Positions 40,743 through 51,699 of a DNA stretch of 64,000 nucleotides are shown in pieces. Within the stretch, counting starts at the first letter, position 1; every line of letters starts with the position of its first letter. Source of the stretch: Entoloma clypeatum (lineage: Eukaryota > Basidiomycota > Agaricomycetes > Agaricales > Entolomataceae); assembly GCA_963565915.1 (NCBI GenBank), contig OY751486.1, positions 1,612,001 to 1,676,000 of the forward strand, given 5' to 3'. Under the pieces are notes generated by a model. That model was given only the letters and a program-made list of their open reading frames with translations. It searched no databases and was not told where the DNA came from. The position numbers and the translations under genes were made by a program.

Positions 40743-41581
40743 TCATCGGTCTCTATGGTGATGGTTTCATCATCATCGGTATCTCCATCAGACACCTTCC
40801 TAATCTTTCCAGAGTTCTTCTTCGGCTTGCGGCAGTTGCGCGCGATATGTCCTTCTTGGTCGCAGTTGAAACACTTACGACCATCTTTCTTCTTTGGGGC
40901 TTTGCAGTCTTTGGCAAGGTGACCAAAGCGCTGGCAGTTGTAGCAACGGGCTACTCCTGCTTTGTCGATCTCCATGGCTTTGCCTTGACCACCATAGGTG
41001 GTGCCCGATCCGGTGCGTGTGTCGCCACCCCCTCGGATGACTAATGCATGTCCCTCCATCTGTCGTCCCTTGTTTCGGATCTCCTTTGCGTAATCGGTGT
41101 ACGTCTTGCCATCGCTAGCCACTTGTTCAGAAATTCTGCGGTTGACGTTCTTTTCCAGGATGTATTTCCCAGTTTCTTCGCCAAGGTTTGACAGTTTCAA
41201 GAGCTCTTCGAATTCGTCCAAGAATTCGTCGATGGTGCGTTTCTCCTGTTTCAGGACTTCGAGTCTCGCCTTGGCCGCTGCCGACTTGTTGGCAATAGAG
41301 AATCGCGTAGCGATGTCGTCTGAGAATCCTAACCAGGTGATGTTCTCGCCATCGGTGGCAAGATCGTCTAACTTGTTGCTGGCCCAGTGTTTACCGGACC
41401 CTTCCATCATGCGGGATAACACCGCCAGGATCTTCTGATCGTCGGACAGGCCCTTCTGGAACCTGATGTATAGTTTGGTGGCTTTCCACCACTCGTCAAA
41501 GGTGTGTCTGTCTTTGAACATCCCAGGATCTTTGATGATCTTGGATGTATCCATCGTTTGCACTGTCGGTGTTTCTGCCAT
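40715..41581 (-). CDS. Gypsy-1 copy C Gag (288 aa)
   Basis: Same length and layout as A/B Gag. Capsid-like part, then zinc knuckles [14 protein letters not shown] and [14 protein letters not shown]. The acidic tail ends KDFPEGSD, within which pol overlaps. The start codon follows the ORF1 stop by two bases. It differs from A/B at scattered positions, consistent with an older split of the subfamilies. Confidence 0.92.
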   Translation of the reverse strand: MAETPTVQTMDTSKIIKDPGMFKDRHTFDEWWKATKLYIRFQKGLSDDQKILAVLSRMMEGSGKHWASNKLDDLATDGENITWLGFSDDIATRFSIANKSAAAKARLEVLKQEKRTIDEFLDEFEELLKLSNLGEETGKYILEKNVNRRISEQVASDGKTYTDYAKEIRNKGRQMEGHALVIRGGGDTRTGSGTTYGGQGKAMEIDKAGVARCYNCQRFGHLAKDCKAPKKKDGRKCFNCDQEGHIARNCRKPKKNSGKIRKVSDGDTDDDETITIETDEKDFPEGSD

Positions 41582-41583
41582 GT

Positions 41584-41970
41584 CTAGAACCTGCGGAGTA
41601 GGAGAGGTGTCGGGTTGTTGGGATGAAGATGGGGTTCGGGATACAGGTAGGGGTTGAAAATTAGTCCCTGTTCTAGGCGTCTGTTCGGTATCTGACTGCG
41701 CGGAGTCAAAAGTAAATTCGTCAGGGGACTCGTCGGCGGAATCGGTGGCAAAACGTTCGGGGTATTTCCTCTGTAGATCTCTAAGGAATCTCTGTTCCTG
41801 CGCGTCTGTTGGTCGCGAGAAGGGGTCAAGTCTCTCGTTTCGTGCCCAACGGTTGTACTCGGTCTGTTGCTCGTTGGTGGTGAAGTGGGCGTAGATCTGC
41901 TGCTTCGAGTAAGACGTGGTGATGCAGCTCTGGGACGTCTCAATGTGAGCGTCCTAATCAATCTTCTGAT
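41584..41970 (-). pseudogene. Gypsy-1 copy C ORF1, 5'-truncated
   Basis: The remaining 128 codons are open and match the C-terminal half of ORF1 in A/B, including RLIRTLTLRRPRA and the Pro-rich NVLPPIPPTSPL segment. Truncated at the M1 junction. Confidence 0.7.
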
Positions 41971-42518
41971 CATGTGTCACGCTCTGAGGTGGCACTCGAA
42001 CAATGCCACCACTTGCAACAGCTGCCTCTCGACCTCCTCTCGTGCCCAACGGCGTCCCTTCATGCCCAACAGCATCCCTTCATGCCCAATGGCACCCTCT
42101 CATCCCCAATGGCTGCCTCTCGCCCCAACAGCCATCCCTCGTCCACAATGGCGTCCTCTCGTGCCCAACAGCCTCCACTAGCGCCCAACATTGTCCCTTC
42201 ATGTCCAATAGCACCCTCTCATCCCCAACAGCTGCCTTGTGTGCCCAACACCCACCACTCATGCCCAACGCCATCCTCTTGTGCTCAATGGCATCCTTTC
42301 GCCCCCAACTGCCATCCCTTGTCCCCAACGGCACCCTTGCATGCCCAAGTTATTGTTGTTATTGTTATTGTTTGTGGTTTATCTTATTGTTTGTAGTTTA
42401 TCATATGTTTTTGCCTACTGTGCAAACCCATGTGGGAACCCTCACCCGCACCTACCTGCGCAGGTACAGGTACGGGTCAGCATTCCAGTACCTGCGGGAG
42501 TACCTGTGCCATTGCCTA
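41971..42518. mobile_element. Right part of the second M1 MITE with decayed minisatellite
   Basis: Begins GTGTCACGCTCTGAGGTGG, matching the M1 interior. It continues as the CCCAACGGCC-type minisatellite, now mostly CCCAACAGC/CCCAATGGC, and ends GTACCTGTGCCATTGCCTA at 42518. Most changes from the young M1 copy are C to T or G to A at CpG. The target duplication is no longer visible. Confidence 0.8.
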
Positions 42519-43953
42519 GGGGAGCATTCTCCATAAGATAGTACTAGTGGTGGTATCGAGTATTGAGGTTTTCCGAGGTTCTGGTAGTAGCTATTAAGCT
42601 AATACATCCTTAGTTTAAATTTTTGACAAAGGAGAAAACACCAAGGGTAACTGAGACATTTGGGAACAACAGTATATATTGGTCACATGTGGAGTACACA
42701 ATAGTAGACAGGACCCCGTGTACAGGCAATAAAATGTCCAGAGGAGGGACAGACACTGTTCTCGTGAGAATGGCAGGACATGAAGCATGGCATATGAGAC
42801 ACAAGGACGGCGGGGCATGTGAGAACAGCAGGGAACAGTGCAGGGAACATGGAAATGGCAGGGACATGCGAGGAATGGTGGAGGGAACACAGGAACGGTG
42901 GGACATAATGTACGTGAAGCCCCATTCCCGCCTCTCAACCCCTCACCATCACCATCGGCTACTATTGCCCAATGAGTTGGAAAGGGGACCCCCCAGTAAG
43001 CCGAACTCACCCCACCAACCCCTGATGACTGACCACCCCCCATGTCCACACTTGGGCCTACAATGCCAACACCTGCATGCCACATCACCACTGGAAACCA
43101 ACATCCATAATGTGGAACAGCAGCGCCGCCCACACTGTCTCGCATCCATCCCATGGCCCCTCGTCCCATGTCATACCACCCCTGAACACACTTGGCCGCT
43201 ATCCATAATCATGTGCGTCTTTCTCTACATTTATATCCACTTCTGACTCTGATGCACAAACATGGGACTTAAGACCTATGAAGTCAACTTCAACTTACAC
43301 CAAGATGGGATGTTGACACTCGGCGGAGTCAGGGGATGCATGGTGGGGCTGTATTAACATAGTACCACAGTGTTCTTCTGTGCAGATCATTGTTGTATCG
43401 TCTTAGATTCAATATAAAGCTTTACCATGTTCATTCTATCGTAAATTCTGTCAAGCTCGAAGAAAACCATTCTGGTAGCTATACTGAATTAATTTGTTTC
43501 TGGGAAGCACTGTATAGCAAGGACCCTGAGCTAGACAGCGCTGTGTAGCAAGAACCCTGTGCTGTATAGCAACGACCCTGTCTATACAGCACTGTGCAGA
43601 CAGACCCCTACACTATGGCTCTATGGCACTATACAGTGCTGTCTAGCATCGGCTAGTATGATCAGGGTTTGCTGATGGCACGGAGGTTGGTGTGGTGTGA
43701 AAAAGTAACACTCAGTTGTTTATCCATGCATTGGTGTATAATTGATTTATAGAAACTCTCATTGTTTGCAAAAAATTGCATCACTCCCCTCTGGGAGGGG
43801 GTGGTGGGGTGTATGTCTACTGCACTAAAGCCTGTTGATAAGTCCCATTGCCTTTATGTTGTTTACCCATTGCTTACTGGTTGTAAAAATCTGGGTTTTC
43901 CACTAAAACTGGTTGGAAAGTCCCATTGGTTTCTGTTGTTTACCCATTGCATA
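42519..43953. other. No gene recognised
   Basis: 42720-42910 is purine-rich with GGGAACA/GGCAGGGACA repeats. 43480-43660 has repeats of ACTGTATAGCA and GACCCTG. 43850-43950 has a small duplication of AGTCCCATTG ... TTGTTTACCCATTGC. Nothing coding is supported. Confidence 0.5.
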
Positions 43954-44467
43954 CTGTAGTATTTCGACCGTAGGTTCACGGGGTGTTACACATTATGGAT
44001 TAGATTCACTGGGACAAGGTTCAAAGTCAGTCATTATATGTTACGGTCAAAAATATATTCGCTTTTGTTCTTTTTTAGGGCTTTTAAAGGCTTCATAGCC
44101 AATGGAAGTGGTGTTTCAATGAAGATCAGAAGCAGAGAGAATATCAGAGTGTAGAATCAAACCTCTGGCACCTGATCAAAGAAAATAAAAGGCACCAAAA
44201 TTTTTACAAAATTAGACCTAGTTTTAAGAAAGATTGGATGACTTTCCGTAATGTCTAGAGTCCTAGATTATTTCCTAAATCTCTTAGATGAGTCTTGTGC
44301 CTGCCAAATCAGTCACAAATCAGTCACCATTCATTTATTTCTGGGTCTTTAAACATTACGGAAAGTCATCCATTCACACTGAAATGTTACGTGTTACAGT
44401 GCTCAGATAGGTTCAGTTCACGACCCCCCATTATGTGTTATGTGAACTTATGGTTATAATAGTACAG
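43954..44467. mobile_element. TA-flanked MITE with decayed terminal inverted repeats
   Basis: Flanking TA at 43952-43953 and 44468-44469. The ends CTGTAGTATTTCGACC and (reverse complement of the right end) CTGTACTATTATAACC are imperfect inverted repeats over about 40 bp, with differences largely CG versus TG/CA. A second, inner inverted repeat of about 19-20 bp (TTGGATGACTTTCCGTAATG at 44234-44253, its complement at 44353-44372) lies inside. No coding capacity. Confidence 0.65.
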
Positions 44468-46210
44468 TATCATCAGAAAATGGCGGGGGCCTGGTATGAC
44501 CAGGCAGATGTGATTATTAATTCACGCTCTGCTACTACCAAATAAGGTGATATAAGACATTACCAGGGCTTATAATCTGGTCTAAGAATGTTGTTGAATG
44601 TTCATGTGCTGACACTTCCCTAATCAGAATGGTATATAATGAACAGTACCTGTATTTCTTAGATTAGTTTGGAAGGATTTGTAAGGTAATACCTCAGAGC
44701 ACTAAGCTTTCAGATACATTGTAATCCTTTATAACTACTTGATAACTACTCATAATTATTGCAAGAGATGGCCGTTCACTGATGCTTGGCCCTGCACAAT
44801 GACATCTAATGAAGAGGGTGTATCAGTATTAGAACAAGTGAAATGGGATTATAATGCAATATCTCAAGATGTCAGCCTTCCTGAGAGATGATAATGCTTT
44901 AAAAGTATGCAAGCTTATGGCAAAAAATGATCATTCACCTATGCTTGACCCAGTAGAATAGCAGGTTCAAACCAGGCCTGATCACTATTAGAATAGGCGA
45001 GATTGGAATATCTCAAAATGTCAATCTTGCAAGTTGTTGGTAACTCTGACAGTAAGTACTAACTAATTACTACAATCATGTTCACCATATAGTGGAGAAA
45101 TGTGAATCAGCTTCATCAACTCTCAACACTCTTGAACTTGTGAAAACTCTAGTGAGGCAAGACATAAGGGAGGCAGGGTGGGGTCCTGACCTGGAAACAA
45201 AAAAGTTCGACATCCCAAAATTGATGATATAATAGCCTAATTTGATAGTACATGGTCCTTGTTGAGGCCAGACAAGCTGGGTACACACTCGTTCTCTCAC
45301 AGATTCCATGGACAGACAACTGTGCCATGTCACCAACCCAGCTCGCTCAGGTAACCAACAACAGTCTTCACCCTCGCTTAGCCTGTGTCCTATAGTAGCT
45401 CAAGACAGCCACACTCCTTCTGAGTTGCTGCCCTTCTTGCTCCTCTAACTCAATGAGCACCTCCCTCAACTCATGCTCCTTCTCTGTTTTGGGCTCTCTC
45501 TGTTAGATGCCAGTGGTATTGATTTTTATGTGGGGAGATGATGTATGGGTGATTTGCAGAGATTTTCATGCTGGACTTGGACATCACTGGCATTACAAGG
45601 AATGAGCAAGATGATGAAGCGAGAGAATTTGCAGCTGTCCGAATTGGCATGGGTGGACATGTAGGAGGTGGAGCATTCTCGTCATGAAGCATTATCATTG
45701 TTGGTTCCTCCATGGGCAGTGGGAGTGCTTCTGTAGACCAGGTACTAAGACTTGGTTCCATCATTTTATCTATTATAACATTGGGGTTGAATGGCACAAT
45801 TCAATTCTAACTCCAGTCTTTCAAAATGCAGAAATGATGCACTCCTTTGACAATGCCTGAACATCCACTTTTTGACACATTCAACATTCTCCCTTCTTTT
45901 CAGGGTCTGTGATTTGGCTTTTTTACCCATCAGTTGAGATAAGAGCAAGAAGAGAGAAAAAAATGAGAAGATCAATAGTTGCCTTGCCATAGTATTGGGC
46001 TGCTTTTGAAAAGCATGATGTGACACATCTTATCTCTCCATGCTCCCTTCTGCTGCTCTTTCTTGAAATATGACCTTCCTCATATGTCTTTGGCCTGCTT
46101 ATGGTTCTCCACATGCTTGTATAGCTTCAGTAAATATGAATACATAAAAATATCAAGTGTTCTTTGATAATTTCCAAGTGCATTGTCTGAATATACACTT
46201 TTTTTAGCAT
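44468..46210. other. No gene recognised
   Basis: 44700-45060 contains a degenerate duplication (GCAAGAGATGGCCGTTCACT, later AAAAAATGATCATTCACC, each followed by ATGCTTG). A minus-strand frame at 45471-45797 is Met/Pro/Ser-rich without known motifs. I would not call a gene. Confidence 0.4.
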
Positions 46211-46496
46211 TGACGTTGTGAACCCAAACTTAGGAACTTAGTGAAGGAATATGGAAAGATGGTGAAAAGGCTGTATTGCCAAGAGACCCAGCAGAAATCT
46301 CAAGAGAACAAGCTATCGAATACAAGTGAAAGTATGCTACTTATATATATGTAAAAGCCTTGAGGCAGCATCAAGCTATATAACTACGGATCCTGCATAT
46401 TGGGCTGTGTGACTATAGATATGATGAGATGAGATAAGATGCTGATAAGATAAAATAAGATAAAATAAGGTAAAATGTGAAAGTATGATCATAACA
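46211..46496 (-). repeat. Probable 3' LTR of Gypsy-2 copy 1
   Basis: The sense strand reads AAAGGGGGTAA (purine tract) then TGTTATGATCATAC starting at plus 46496, the usual PPT-LTR junction, next to the chromodomain end at 46508. A TATATATAAG box lies on the sense strand (plus about 46340). The outer boundary (46211 or a few bases further) is uncertain, because no clean TG or target duplication was found. Confidence 0.5.
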
Positions 46497-46507
46497 TTAC
46501 CCCCTTT

Positions 46508-47854
46508 CTAGATCTCGACTTCCAGGCGAGATATGATGTCATCAGGGGTGTCCATGAAGTTTTCATAAAGTTTAAATTTCAATTCCTCAAAGATGTGTGT
46601 GCGTAAGTGGTGGGGAGCATTCAGATTTAATTTATAGAAGTCTTCAATTGATTCTTGTGAATGTTCTAGGTGATCCTCGGGTTCCCATGTGTTGTGATCC
46701 AGCATCAGACCTTCCCATTGCACTAAATATTCCAACTTTCCTCTCTTCAACCTTGAGTCAATAACTTTAGCAACATTGTACTCCTCTTCGCCATTGATAA
46801 ATATAGGGTTTGGTGCCTGCACCTTTTGTGATTTAAATAGTGGTTCTTTGAATAACTGGACCCATGATACATTGATAATCAGGTGGATTTTCCAAGTTTT
46901 TGGTAATTTAAGTTCCACAGCATGTGATGAAATAATTTTTGTTATGTCATAGGACCCAATCCATTGTTTGGCAAGTTTCTTTAATGGTTGGTTCAACTTT
47001 AGGTCTTTTGTTGATAACCAGACTTTGTCACCAACTTTGTAGACCAGTGGCATACCATTCCATTTTCTCTCTTGCTTTTACTAATGCCACTTCTGCTTCC
47101 TCATGAATTTATTCCCAATATTTTATTTAGTTCCTTCATGAATGCTGCCATGAATTATGGTCCACAATCTGATGTTAATGATTCTGGAAGTCTTTCAAGT
47201 TTTCAGACTTCGTCCCAATATAGTTTAGCTAATCCTTCTGCTGAGACTTCATCATGTGTTTTGATAAAGTGTGATTGCTTGGTGGATCTGCAAGCCACAA
47301 CTAGTACCGTGTTGTACCCCTGAGCTTCTGGGAGTCCTACAATAAAATCTGCTGTAACATGTTTCCATGGGCCTGCATGTTCCACATTTGCTTTTAATTT
47401 ACTGGCTAGCAGTTGAGGCACGTTCTTTGATTGTTGACACCTGTCACAGCCCTCAATGTATGCCTTGACCATGTTTGTAATGCCAGGCCACCAATAATTA
47501 TGTGTTACCAATTCCAGGGTCTTCCACTGCCCTGGGTGTCCTGCAACTGGGTTGTTGTGGTGTAATTTAATTATCTCCTCCCTGAGTTCCTGACTCTTTG
47601 GAACATACACCTTTCCTCTGTGTAACCAGAGTCCCTGCTCCTCATGCCATTCGTCTGCGCAGAATGTTTTTGTATTGGTTTTCTTTTATTCTTCCACTGC
47701 TTTCAACACCTGTTGTAATTTACTTGCTTCCCCATCAATAAGTAGGTATGTGACCTCAGTGCTTCCAGCGCTCAAATTATGCCTAGCATTTTATTATTGT
47801 GTACGTCATAATTTCATTCAATGTCATTCAATCCTTTAGATAGAAATGCACATG
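46508..47854 (-). pseudogene. Gypsy-2 copy 1 pol, C-terminal part (RNase H - integrase - chromodomain)
   Basis: From right to left on the minus strand: decayed RNase H up to the hAT insertion at 47855, the H2C2 zinc domain ([19 protein letters not shown]), an integrase core start (WKHVTADFIVGLPEAQGYN), a broken middle, then the C-terminal domain KVGDKVWLSTKDLKLNQP and a chromodomain YLVQWEGLMLDHNTWEPED. It continues beyond the nested element at 50762-50840. Stops and frameshifts throughout. A separate family from Gypsy-1, matched by 55311-57127. Confidence 0.85.
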
Positions 47855-48366
47855 TAGTGTTTTGAAGTTCAGTCTCAAAGATCTAGAACTGGACCAGAAC
47901 CAGACTGGTAAAGACTGGTGAAAGACTGGACTGCAGTCTCAAGTTTCAGATTTTTGAGGATTGACCAGTCTCAGGTTCTTCAAATTTTGGAAAAAAAGAA
48001 GACTGGTTCAACACCAGTCTTGATTTGAGACTCAAAAAATGTAAACTGGTCATAGGTTCACACAGGTTCTTATAGGTTCACATAGATTTGTTTATCAAAG
48101 AGGTTGGACTCAAGTTAAAAGTTGGAAAGAGGATGGGAAGTGTTATATTGAATCTAAGTTGATATTCAAACTGAAGCTAATACATGTTTCTACATAAATT
48201 TAAATACTATGTTGGAGGACGTGCGGCTTTGTTGGAGTTGGATAACAAGTGGCTGTCAGAGATGTTTAACATAAGTGAAGTGGTTGGAGGCATCAGAAGT
48301 GTCGGAATTGGTCGGAAACTGTAACATATTTCCAGTCTTTTGCGCTCTCACCCTTCACATCAAATC

Positions 48367-50607
48367 ATGTCTTCTTTTGATTACAAATCTGCTGTCATCA
48401 AGATGACTGGCTCCAACTGGAAGGAGTGGTACTGATGGACAAGGGTATGCAAAACCCTCAAAGTTTTGGGAAAGGGTAAGGGAGGGTAAGGGTGAGGGTC
48501 AGAACTTCTGACCCTCTGAAAACCCGCACCCTTTGGATGGGTTTGGGAGGTCACATGATGTTTGGTTGAGCCAAACAATCCATGATCAACAAGTTGAAGT
48601 TGACATTGACTTCTCTCCTCCCACCCACATCCTCGCCTCCATCAATGCCAGGCGCACGACATGACTGCCTGATCCTGAGATGACATGGGGGACATCCAAC
48701 AGCCTGCACTCGTGCCCAACAACCTTCCTTCACACCCAACGGCCCCCCCTTTACGCCCAACGGCCCTGACTCATGCCCTACGACGTCGGCTCACACCCAA
48801 CGGCCCCCCCTTCCACCCAATGGTCCTCACACATGCCCAATGGCGTCGACTTGTGCCCAACCATTGCCCAACATCCCATACTTGCCCACTGCCACCCACC
48901 TACCCATCCGCCAAATGGTGCAGGAGGTGAAGGCAGTGGCCAGAGAGGGAGGTGGGCTGGGAGGTCCTCAACAGGGATGGGTGTTGTACACGAGGGCACT
49001 GGGTCGTGACGCGACACGCACATGAGGAGTGAGGGGGGTCGTGTGTGCACCCCCATGACCATGCAGAGGTCCGCGATGGCATGCAGACAGGACACGTAGC
49101 ACCAAGGGGTGTCACCCTTGGGTGCCATCCTGCAGGTATTCTGTATCCCAGCAGACCCTTGAAAACCCTCACCCGTAGGTGAGGATTTCCTTACCCTTGG
49201 TGAGGGGTATGGTTTTTTGAGGGTAAGGGTACGGGTACGATTTTTTTTACCCGCAGGTTACCCCTGTCCATCACTAAGGAGTGGAGCAATAAGATGACAG
49301 GGTTTTTACAGTTTGAAGGGACCTGGATGCTCATATCTGGGGATTGGAAACAACCAACCTCCCTGACAGCCACTACAATGTCTGAACAACAAAAGGAGTT
49401 CCGCAAGTGGAAAGAGAAAGACTTGAAACCATGTGGTGCGATTGTCTTATCTCTGGTGGGGTCTGTGAAGCATGAGGTTACAGCATTCCAGACTTCAAAA
49501 GAGGTTTGAAATCAGCTGAGAACTCTTTTTGAGAACACTGGCCCCAACGAGATGTTAAGGACTTTGCGTTAACTCTCAATTGGCACCTGTCTGGTGGTGA
49601 CCCTCATCCAGAATTCTCTAAATTCCATGATCTCTTGGCACGCCTCAATGGGCACAAGATCCCCCTTCACTGCAAAATTGCAAGGGATGCTTGCTGTGCA
49701 CTGCCTCCCTTTAAAGGGGAAACACCTTGGTTCACATCTGCCTAAGGAATGGAAATTAGACACTTTCAAACTTGCCAATGTTGAGGCTATTGTAACCATG
49801 GAGTACATGTGCACACAAGCTGAAGCACAACTTCCAGCTGCCAATAAGATCTCTGCTGTCAAGCAGAAAGGACAGAAACCCCACTAGCATAATGGTCCAG
49901 GACCTGCTGATGCTTCTGGGTCAAACCAGAATTCCAGCAAACCTCAGCAGCAACAGAATTACAAAGAAAAAGTAAATGCAAAGGAGACACCATCAAACAG
50001 CTCCAGTGATCAAAACAAGAAGCAGAAAGAGTCACAGCGTTGGAAAAAGGCTCAGCGCACTCAAGAAGCCACTGCAGGCAACACTGCTGACTGCTCTCAT
50101 GTTGCCTCATTGGCAATGTCTATGAATCTGCCAACACCCTCCTTCACCACTGTCACTGGCTCAGGACACGTCATTCCCCCCCAACAATCTTCTACTTGGA
50201 TGACTGACCCTCATCATCTCCTCTCAAATCTCAGTTGACATCCAGTCCCACTGAACATATCATGACTTCAGGTGTGAGAGAACTTCTTGATTGCATGACA
50301 AACACATCCACACAGAATTTCACAGGTGCTCCAGTTAATCAACCGTTGATGTACCCTGAGATGCAGGCAGCGTGTGATGTTGTCACATCTCTTGGCATAA
50401 TGGGAATGTCCCAGACCCTCCAAAATGTCAATAATGTCATATACCCTGAAGACATTCTGGGACATGAGCACACAATGACAGAAGAACACACCCAGATTTG
50501 TAATGAGTCACTAGAACTGGGTCGTAGTTATTTAAAATCACCTGTCGTTGCTGCCTCCTTCATGGAGGAAATCTATGATTATTTTGCCTCATGTCAAACC
50601 AGTCCTG
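48367..50607 (+). pseudogene. Ty1/copia-like Gag fragment, interrupted by a MITE
   Basis: Starts at ATG 48367 (MSSFDYKSA, then KMTGSNWKEW). After removal of 48430-49276 and one AGGAGTGG it continues SNKMTGFLQFEGTWMLISGD, a typical copia Gag (UBN2-type) start. It continues through EVTAFQTSKEVW and GGDPHPEFSKFHDLLARLNG (frameshifted) to a Gln/Lys-rich region and a C-terminal segment up to 50607. No CCHC, protease or pol follows, and no LTR pair was found. Either a truncated copia insertion or a gag piece captured by the hAT element. Confidence 0.65.
48430..49276. mobile_element. M1-like MITE with CCCAACGGCC minisatellite (8-bp TSD)
   Basis: Perfect 8-bp duplication AGGAGTGG (48422-48429 and 49277-49284). 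Ends TACTGATGGACAAGGGTA and TAGTGATGGACAGGGGTA (reverse complement of the right end) are inverted repeats, followed by GGGTAAGGG subterminal arrays. The centre (about 48700-48870) has the CCCAACGGCC minisatellite. The termini differ from the M1 copy at 30564, so this is a second subfamily sharing the same core repeat. Confidence 0.85.
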
Positions 50608-50761
50608 GTTTACTTTTTTGAGAAAGGAAAGACTGGTTCACCAGTCTTTGACCAGTCCAGTCCTGGTTTCAGTTTTTTGGAGAAACCACTCAACCAGTCT
50701 TGGTTCTAGGTTCATAATTTTTTGGGCAAAAACCCGGACTAGACTGGACTTTCAAACACTA

Positions 50762-50840
50762 TGCACATGGTCTCCATTTCTTGTCCTTGCATTCCATAGA
50801 TAGAATTGCTCCAGTGGCAAAGTCCAATACATCTGATTCT
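50762..50840 (-). pseudogene. Gypsy-2 copy 1, RNase H continuation
   Basis: TGCACATGGTCTCC ... CATTCCATAGATAGAATTGC matches Gypsy-2 copy 2 at 56793-56868 and continues the frame broken at 47854. It ends abruptly at 50840, where an LTR-like sequence begins. Confidence 0.8.
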
Positions 50841-51202
50841 TGTAAGGGCAACCACTTTCACTTTTCACTTTTTCTTTCCTTTCTATTCCACCATATCCAA
50901 TGTCCTCCGATCATATCCGCTGCCTCCGACATCTTATCCGCCTCTCCGCATCCGACGACTCCACGCCCATCCGCTACTCCGCACATCAGATCACAGGTAC
51001 TATCATTCATCTTGTTTCCATTCATCCCCCATCCCTACTCCTGATCATTGCTCATCATTCATATGTCTCATTTTATCTCTTATTTCATATCTCATTTTAC
51101 TATTTATCTAACTAGCTTGCAGGGGAATGCTTAGAACTTTCTCTTTGGATCTCCCTTGCAAGTATCTGAGTTTGAGTCTTGAATCGTAAGGTTGCCCTTA
51201 CA
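50841..51202. repeat. LTR-like sequence (TGTAAGGGCAACC ... GGTTGCCCTTACA)
   Basis: 362 bp with 13-bp inverted ends, beginning TG and ending CA, next to broken Gypsy-2. No matching target duplication (ATTCT left, GTAGA right). Could be a solo LTR of an unlisted family or a short TIR element. Confidence 0.4.
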
Positions 51203-51699
51203 GTAGAAAGTTCTCATCTAATTGGACCGGGTCCAATTGCATCCTTGTCATTAGTCTTTGAAGGTCCAGTTACATAACCGGAAAATTAACTGTAACTGGA
51301 CCTAACCTAACTGATCCTTAGCTGGACCACCAGTTACAGTTACATTGGATGCCAGCACACACCAGTTACAGTTACACAAAAGCCAAAAAAAATTTAACTG
51401 ATGTTTAACCAGTTATAACCAGTTATAACCGGTTAATCAATGCTCCAATACAATGGAAAAAAAATTACGAAGTCAACATCAGGACTGATGTCATGCCAGA
51501 GATATCCATCGGCAGAATAACATCTATGCTACCGAATATGTATGAACATGTAAAGGGAAGAAATAGGGACACATGAAACACGATGCCCACCACAATACAA
51601 CATGGATGTAGATGTACATATAAACCACAATAATGAAAATGCCACATAAATTCACTCGCACAGCGTGGCAGGCCAGCTCTCAACCACCTCCCAACTACT

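Larger units (their letters stand above)
36174..41970 (-). mobile_element. Gypsy-1 copy C, intact pol but 5' LTR and 5' end deleted
   Basis: 3' LTR 36174-36541 (368 bp), purine tract, ORF4, full-length pol, gag, and ORF1 up to 41970, where sequence switches abruptly to M1. The 5' LTR and about half of ORF1 are missing. This is a divergent subfamily from A/B. It inserted into M1; about 37 bp of M1 are also missing at the right breakpoint, so a single deletion removed the 5' end plus flank. Without a 5' LTR it has no promoter of its own. Confidence 0.95.
47855..50761. mobile_element. Non-autonomous hAT-type element carrying a copia gag fragment
   Basis: 8-bp target duplication TGCACATG at 47847-47854 and 50762-50769; removal restores the Gypsy-2 reading. 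Ends TAGTGTTTTGAAGTTCAGTC and (reverse complement of the right end) TAGTGTTTGAAAGTCCAGTC are inverted repeats related to the ends of the hAT element at 51252-55310. Subterminal regions are rich in ACTGGTC/CCAGTC words. Inside are a copia-like gag (48367-50607) and an M1-like MITE (48430-49276). No hAT transposase is inside. Confidence 0.85.

Noticed and set aside
41974..42536. Open frames of 140 and 177 codons
   Set aside because: Decayed minisatellite of the second M1 copy; repeat-driven composition only.
45471..46026. Minus-strand frames of 86-108 codons as genes
   Set aside because: No recognisable domain, no splice context, Met/Pro/Ser-rich composition; probably chance frames.
50841..51202. 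Confident solo LTR call
   Set aside because: Inverted TG..CA ends are present but there is no target duplication and no matching LTR elsewhere in the window, so it is kept only as LTR-like.
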